Position numbers and translations under genes: made by a program. A stretch of 8,614 bases of DNA from Pseudomonadota bacterium. GTDB lineage: Bacteria > Pseudomonadota > Gammaproteobacteria > Burkholderiales > Burkholderiaceae. Below the pieces are notes generated by a model. That model saw only the letters and a list, made by a program, of their open reading frames with translations. It made no database searches and had not been told where the DNA came from. This document shows positions 4,713 to 8,614 of this stretch, in pieces (the first letter of the stretch is position 1; each line of letters starts with the position of its first letter). Location of the stretch: assembly GCA_023441105.1 (NCBI GenBank), contig JAEZQX010000449.1, forward strand, positions 1-8,614, in the 5' to 3' direction.

Positions 4713-5963
4713 ATGGGAATCGACGTATACGTGACCGGCGTCGGCATGACGCCGCTGGGCAAGCACCTGGAGCGGACGGTGCGGCAGCTCACGGCCGACG
4801 CCGTCGACAAGGCATTGGCAGATGCCGGCGTCGATCGCGAAGCGATCCAGGCGGCCTGGTTCTGCAACACCCGCCAGGGCGCGCTGGAAGGCCAGCACGG
4901 GATCCGCGGCCAGTGCTCGCTGCGGGCCCACGGCTTCCAGGGCATCCCGATCTTCAACACCGACAACGCTTGCGCAAGCTCGAGCTCCGGGTTGTTCCAG
5001 GCATTCGCCGCCGTGCGCGCCGGCATCCACGACATCGTGCTTGTCGTCGGCGCCGAGAAAATGAACTACCCGCAACGCCGGGAAGCGATGTTCGAGGCTT
5101 TCAAGGGCAGCTGGGATCGCGAGCTGGCCGATCAGCACCTCGCCGCACTGCTGGCCATGGGAGAGGGCCTGCCGCTTCCGCCCGAGGCTGCGGCGGCGAC
5201 CGGCGATCGCTCGGTGTTCATGGACATCTATGCCGCCCAGGCTCGCTTCCACATGCTGCGTTTCGGCACGACCCAGCGGCAGATCGCAGCCGTGGCCGCG
5301 AAGAACCACTGGCACTCGCAGTGGAATCCGCTGGCCCAGTACCGTCATCCGATGACGGTGGACGAGGTGCTCGCCGACAAGCTGATCGCCTGGCCGATCA
5401 CCCGCTCGATGTGCGCGCCGATGACCGACGGGGCCTGTGCGCTGGTGATCACCTCGGGTGCGGCCATGCGCCGCCTCTCGCCGGAGCGTGCCGTGCGCAT
5501 CCGCGGTATCGGCGTCAGCAGCAGCTCGGACCGACCGGCTTCCGAGGTGGACCGGCATCTGACCCGGGTCGCCGCACAGAGGGCCTACGCCATGGCCGGC
5601 GTCGGACCCGACGACATCTCGGTGGCAGAACTCCACGATGCCTCGGCCATCGCCGAGATCCTGCATGCCGAGAACGTCGGCTTCTGCGCCTATGGCGACG
5701 GCGGCCCGTTCGCCGAACGGGGCGAGTCCCGGCTGGGTGGCCGGCTGCCGATCAACGTGTCGGGCGGGTTGCACTCCAAGGGTCACCCCATCGGCGCAAC
5801 CGGCGCGATCCAGATCCACGACCTGGTCCGGCAGCTTCGTCACGAGGCCGGACCTGCGCAGGTGGCCGGTGCCCGACTCGGCCTGGCGGAGAACGGCGGC
5901 GGCTTTCATGGCCTCGAGGAAGCCGCCTGCGTCGTGACCGTGCTCGAACGGGCCACCGCCTGA
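4713..5963 (+). CDS. Thiolase-family protein (SCP2 / lipid-transfer type acetyl-CoA acyltransferase)
   Basis: A complete 416-residue thiolase of the SCP2/lipid-transfer-protein type. Thiolases cleave a 3-ketoacyl-CoA with CoA to acetyl-CoA (or propionyl-CoA) and a shortened acyl-CoA, or run in reverse. The N-terminal half carries the nucleophile in NACASSSSG (Cys87). The C-terminal half has ELHDASAIAE with His309, and GGLHSKGHPIGATG with His357 at 351-364, followed by LGLAENGGGFHGLEEAACVVTVLER, typical of this subgroup. The usual second catalytic cysteine is absent: the HDCF position is HDAS (Ala310), and the Cys before the GGG of classical thiolases is replaced by AEN (392-394). A different proton relay or reaction is therefore possible. 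The ATG at 4713 has an excellent GAGGAGA site at 4704-4710. The gene is divergent from leuL-leuA and convergent on the IclR gene (25 bp). No DUF35 partner, common beside aldolase-type members, is seen in this window. Family certain; substrate unknown. Confidence 0.9.
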   Translation: MGIDVYVTGVGMTPLGKHLERTVRQLTADAVDKALADAGVDREAIQAAWFCNTRQGALEGQHGIRGQCSLRAHGFQGIPIFNTDNACASSSSGLFQAFAAVRAGIHDIVLVVGAEKMNYPQRREAMFEAFKGSWDRELADQHLAALLAMGEGLPLPPEAAAATGDRSVFMDIYAAQARFHMLRFGTTQRQIAAVAAKNHWHSQWNPLAQYRHPMTVDEVLADKLIAWPITRSMCAPMTDGACALVITSGAAMRRLSPERAVRIRGIGVSSSSDRPASEVDRHLTRVAAQRAYAMAGVGPDDISVAELHDASAIAEILHAENVGFCAYGDGGPFAERGESRLGGRLPINVSGGLHSKGHPIGATGAIQIHDLVRQLRHEAGPAQVAGARLGLAENGGGFHGLEEAACVVTVLERATA

Positions 5964-5988
5964 CATGATCCGCCTGCGCCGCCCGACC

Positions 5989-6885
5989 TCAGCGCGGCAT
6001 CAGGTCCGGCGGGTCGAGCGCTCGCTCGATGGCAGCTGCGGTCCGCGCGATACGCGGCCCGAGGTCGTCGTGCAGGAGCTTCTCCGGCAGGCTGTAGGCC
6101 GGGCCGCCGAGGTTGATCGCGAATACCCGGCCGTTCGCGGGGTGCCGGATCGGCGCCGCGGCGCCATGGATGTCCCGTTGCCAGTCACCGACGCTCACGC
6201 AGTAGCCATGCGCGGCAACCTCGCGCCGCGCCTTGCCCACGGCTGCGATCAGCGCGTTCCATCCCGCGCCGTCATGCAGCGGCCTCAGCTCCGCGACCAG
6301 GCGTTCGGCTTCCTCCGGTCCGTGGCCTGCCAGCCAGGCGCGTCCCATCGAGGTGGTCAGCACCGGGATCCGGGAACCGGCATGGAGCCTCAGGCCGATC
6401 AGCGCCTCGCCCTCGCAGGCGTCGGTGTAGACCATCTGCTGGCCGTCCCGGGTGCCGAGCCCGACGTTGAAGTTGGCCGAGCGGGCGAGCTCCTGCATCA
6501 ACGGCCGCGCGATGCGGCGCAGGTGCGTCGCGGACATGGCGAGCGCGCCCAGCGCGAGTGCTCCGGCACCGAGTTCGTAGACGCGATGGCGCGGGTCATA
6601 GGCCAGGTAGCCGCAGTGCTGCAGCGTGAAGGTCAGGCGCGAGACCGTCGGCTTCGGAAGGCCGGTTCGCTCGGCAAGCTCGGTATTGCCCAGCGGCCCG
6701 TCGCCTGGACGGAAGGCATTGAGCACCGCCACGGCGCGGGCGACTGCGCCGACGAACTGGCTGTCTTCATCCGCACCGCCGGTCGCCGGTGCGACGCCTG
6801 CCATGGGCTCGTCGGCACGCCGGCTGCGTTGCGAACGCTGTCGCAGGCGATTGCCGACGGGGTGGGGGGGCAACTTCGCTGCCAT
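5989..6885 (-). CDS. IclR-family transcriptional regulator
   Basis: A DNA-binding regulator that commonly controls catabolism of aromatic or fatty acids. Numbered from the ATG at 6885 (298 residues), the winged helix-turn-helix spans about 44-110: FVGAVARAVAVLNAFRPGDG, then TELAERTGLPKPTVSRLTFTL with the recognition helix at about 77-88, and GYLAYDPRHRVYELG. The effector domain covers about 118-295, with GQQMVYTDACEGE, RIPVLTTSMGRAWLAG, and GDWQRDIHGAAAPI followed by GRVFAINLGGPAYSLP, all typical IclR signatures. The start is uncertain. The ATG at 6885 has a spaced GAG/GGAATGAG site but gives a long basic N-terminus. The ATG at 6804 (271 residues) gives the commoner family length but a badly spaced site. 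The gene is divergent from the acyl-CoA ligase gene (62 bp from 6885), so it probably regulates that gene and itself from the shared gap. It converges on the thiolase gene. The inducer is probably an acid or CoA ester of the pathway (inference). Confidence 0.92.
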   Translation of the reverse strand: MAAKLPPHPVGNRLRQRSQRSRRADEPMAGVAPATGGADEDSQFVGAVARAVAVLNAFRPGDGPLGNTELAERTGLPKPTVSRLTFTLQHCGYLAYDPRHRVYELGAGALALGALAMSATHLRRIARPLMQELARSANFNVGLGTRDGQQMVYTDACEGEALIGLRLHAGSRIPVLTTSMGRAWLAGHGPEEAERLVAELRPLHDGAGWNALIAAVGKARREVAAHGYCVSVGDWQRDIHGAAAPIRHPANGRVFAINLGGPAYSLPEKLLHDDLGPRIARTAAAIERALDPPDLMPR

Positions 6886-6947
6886 CGAAGGCTCATTCCA
6901 ATGATGAAGGTCGATGATAGGACCGAACGGCGGTTGGGAAGGCGTGC
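6886..6947. promoter_or_regulatory. Divergent promoter/operator gap between the IclR regulator and acyl-CoA ligase
   Basis: This short A/T-richer gap is where IclR-type regulators usually bind. CATCGA (6883-6888) and TCGATG (6911-6916) form a spaced 6-bp inverted repeat spanning the IclR start. If the regulator starts at 6804, the gap extends to 143 bp and includes GCGTT-GCG-AACGC (6826-6838), a compact palindrome of a size similar to known IclR half-site pairs. No convincing -35/-10 pair can be picked. Confidence 0.4.
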
Positions 6948-8483
6948 ATGAAGCAGTTGAACGGACTGATCTCCGCATCAGGCTCGGTGGACGGTAGAGC
7001 GCTCGCGGATCGGGTCGCCCGCGCAGCGACGGCGCTGGCTTCGATCGGCGTGGGTGTCGGTGACCGCGTCGCGCTCTTGATGCGCAACGACCAGCCGCTG
7101 GTGGAGGCCCTGCTCGCCACGCAGCACCTGGGGGCCTACCCGGTGCCGTTGAACTGGCATGCCAAGGCCGACGAAATCCATCACGTCCTGACCGACTGCG
7201 GTGCCTCGGTGCTGATCGCGCATGCGGATCTGCTGGCCCCCGTCGCCAGCGCGGTGCCGACGGCGACGCGCCTCGTGCCGGTGGCGCCCTCCCCGGCGGT
7301 ACTTGCTGCCTACCACGCATCCTGGGACGGTACGATGCCGGCGGGCGCCGCCCCGCCGTGGTCGGACTGGATCGGGGCCCAGGCGCCGATTGCCGCCGCG
7401 GCAGCCGCCGCACCGGAGAGCATCATCTACACCTCCGGGACCACCGGCCTTCCCAAGGGCGTGCGGCGTCTTGCGGCGACACCGGACCAGCAGCGGTTGA
7501 CCTCGCGCATGCGCGAGACCGTCTTCGGGATCGTGCCTGGCGCGCGGGTCCTGGTTCCCGCGCCGCTTTACCACACGGCGCCGAACTTCTTCGCGCTGCG
7601 GGCCGCGCGGATCGCCGAGTTGCTGGTGCTGCCAGCGCGCTTCGATGCCGAAGGAATGCTCGCGGAGATCGAGCGGCACCGGATCACCCACCTCTATGCA
7701 GTGCCGACGATCTTCATCCGGTTGCTGGCGCTGCCGGAGCCGGTCCGACGTCGGCATGACCTCGGTTCGCTGAGCTTCGCGCTGCACGCCGGCGCCCCCT
7801 GTCCGCCCGAGGTCAAGCGCCGCATGATCGAATGGTGGGGCCCCGTCATCAACGAGTACTACGGCTCGACCGAGGCAGGTCCGAGCACCTTCGTCCGGGC
7901 CGAGGAGTGGCTCGAGCGGCCCGGAACCATCGGCAGGCCGGTCGACGGCGTCCACATCGAGGTGCGCGACGCCGAGGACCGACCACTGGACACCGACGAG
8001 GTGGGCGAGCTCTTCGTGAGGAACGACGGCTACGCCGACTTCACCTATCTGAACCGCCCTCAGGCGCGGGCGGAACTCCAGCGGCGCGGCATGATGGCGA
8101 CCGGCGACCTGGGACGGCGCGACGCTGCCGGCTACTTCTACCTCTGTGACCGCAAGCGCGACCTGGTGATTTCCGGCGGGGTGAACCTCTACCCGGCCGA
8201 GATCGAGGCGATCCTGCAGACGATGCCCGGCGTGGCCGACTGTGCGGTCTTCGGCATCCCGGATCCGGAATTCGGCGAGGGCCTGGCTGCGCTGGTCGAG
8301 CCGATGCCCGGCCACGCACCGTCCGAGCCGGAGATTCGCGCCTTCCTGAAGCACCGCCTGGCCGACTTCAAGGTCCCGCGGCGGATCGAGTTGCGCGCCT
8401 CGCTGCCGCGCGAGGAGTCCGGCAAGATCCGCAAGCGCCTGTTGCGCGAACCGTACTGGCAGGATGCCGGGCGGCAGATCTGA
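6948..8483 (+). CDS. Acyl-CoA synthetase (AMP-forming acyl/aryl acid:CoA ligase)
   Basis: A complete 511-residue class I adenylate-forming enzyme. It activates a carboxylic acid with ATP to the acyl-adenylate and then to the CoA thioester. All core motifs are visible: the P-loop-like YTSGTTGLPKG at 161-171, PLYHTAPN at 206-213, AGAPCPPEVK at 281-290, adenine-contacting YYGSTEAG at 304-311, ATGD at 384-387 (Asp387 binds ribose), the hinge DRKRDLVISGGVNLYPAEIE at 401-420, and the C-terminal catalytic Lys493 in EESGKIRKRLL. An Ala-rich linker (149-155) precedes the P-loop. The length and motif set resemble FadD13-like medium/long-chain and related fatty, aromatic or steroid side-chain acid CoA ligases; the substrate cannot be told. 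The ATG at 6948 has a GGGAAGG site about 5 bases upstream. It is divergent from the IclR gene and lies 25 bp ahead of the acyl-CoA dehydrogenase gene, so the two probably form an operon controlled by the IclR protein. Confidence 0.93.
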   Translation: MKQLNGLISASGSVDGRALADRVARAATALASIGVGVGDRVALLMRNDQPLVEALLATQHLGAYPVPLNWHAKADEIHHVLTDCGASVLIAHADLLAPVASAVPTATRLVPVAPSPAVLAAYHASWDGTMPAGAAPPWSDWIGAQAPIAAAAAAAPESIIYTSGTTGLPKGVRRLAATPDQQRLTSRMRETVFGIVPGARVLVPAPLYHTAPNFFALRAARIAELLVLPARFDAEGMLAEIERHRITHLYAVPTIFIRLLALPEPVRRRHDLGSLSFALHAGAPCPPEVKRRMIEWWGPVINEYYGSTEAGPSTFVRAEEWLERPGTIGRPVDGVHIEVRDAEDRPLDTDEVGELFVRNDGYADFTYLNRPQARAELQRRGMMATGDLGRRDAAGYFYLCDRKRDLVISGGVNLYPAEIEAILQTMPGVADCAVFGIPDPEFGEGLAALVEPMPGHAPSEPEIRAFLKHRLADFKVPRRIELRASLPREESGKIRKRLLREPYWQDAGRQI

Positions 8484-8508
8484 AGCACCGTAGCAACCGG
8501 AGCCGACC

Positions 8509-8614
8509 ATGGAGCACGACACCCTCTCTGCGCTGCGCGACGCAGTCAGGCCCTTCACCCGCAACCGCCTGGTGCCGCTCGAGAACCGGGTCGCGGGCCG
8601 GGGCCCGGGGTGCG
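8509..8614 (+). CDS. Acyl-CoA dehydrogenase, N-terminal fragment (cut by window end)
   Basis: The first 35 codons are present. They begin MEHDTLSALRDAVRPFTRNR and continue LVPLENRVAG. The pattern 'LRDAVRxFxRxRLVPLExxVA' is the characteristic first helix of acyl-CoA dehydrogenases, FAD enzymes that introduce an alpha,beta double bond into acyl-CoA. The ATG at 8509 has a GGAG site at 8499-8502 and follows the ligase stop by 25 bp, so the two genes are very likely cotranscribed. The last eight codons (AGRGPGC) do not continue the family pattern, in which acidic residues and a proline such as 'AEEDxIP' are expected. The final 20 or so bases are a G/C run that may be unreliable sequence at a contig end. 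No active-site residue falls within the fragment, so the family call rests on the N-terminal helix and the operon context. Confidence 0.65.
   Translation, partial: MEHDTLSALRDAVRPFTRNRLVPLENRVAGRGPGC

Noticed and set aside
4677..5966. 429-codon minus-strand frame opposite the thiolase
   Set aside because: No recognisable motif, and it covers the thiolase gene end to end; high-GC antisense shadow.
6886..7413. N-terminal extension of the IclR frame to 7413
   Set aside because: The extra 176 residues are Arg/Pro/Ser-rich shadow sequence overlapping the start of the ligase gene; the IclR domain starts far downstream.
6978..8564. 528-codon minus-strand frame opposite the acyl-CoA ligase
   Set aside because: Low-complexity Arg/Gly/His-rich translation, fully antisense to a gene with every adenylate-forming motif.

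Overview
The window is GC-rich, densely packed bacterial chromosome. The strong third-position G/C bias, a long-form (563 aa) stand-alone 2-isopropylmalate synthase and the HugZ/DUF2470, TerB-like, IclR and fatty-acid-type catabolic genes fit a beta- or gammaproteobacterium. This is inference from protein resemblance; no rRNA or other marker is present. I see no tRNA, rRNA, CRISPR array, insertion sequence or phage gene.

Left part (1-2510), mixed housekeeping genes: a HugZ-like haem/flavin-fold protein (+, 63-821) runs tail-to-tail into a TerB-like protein (-, 852-1304). The TerB-like gene is divergent from a short-chain dehydrogenase/reductase (+, 1390-2151). That gene converges on a small two-helix membrane protein of unknown function (-, 2157-2504).

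Centre (2511-4712), leucine biosynthesis: leuA (-, 2635-4326) is preceded by a 155-base leader that reads as a transcription attenuator. The leader holds an 18-codon peptide with four Leu codons, three of them the rare CTA. It also holds candidate antiterminator pairings and a perfect 10-bp terminator hairpin. A second perfect 9-bp inverted repeat interleaves with the terminator, so an H-type pseudoknot or an alternative fold is possible. Downstream of leuA lie two strong hairpins before the small membrane gene. Between the leader and the divergent thiolase gene is a 231-bp control region with a perfect 9-1-9 palindrome.

Right part (4713-8614), acyl-CoA metabolism: an SCP2/lipid-transfer-type thiolase (+), a convergent IclR-family regulator (-), and a divergent acyl-CoA ligase (+) followed 25 bp later by the start of an acyl-CoA dehydrogenase (+, cut by the window end). 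Ligase (acid to acyl-CoA), dehydrogenase (alpha,beta-desaturation) and thiolase (C-C cleavage) are steps of one beta-oxidation-like route, and the IclR protein is its likely local regulator. The substrate cannot be read from the sequence. The most notable items are the leuA leader RNA and a thiolase that lacks the usual second cysteine.
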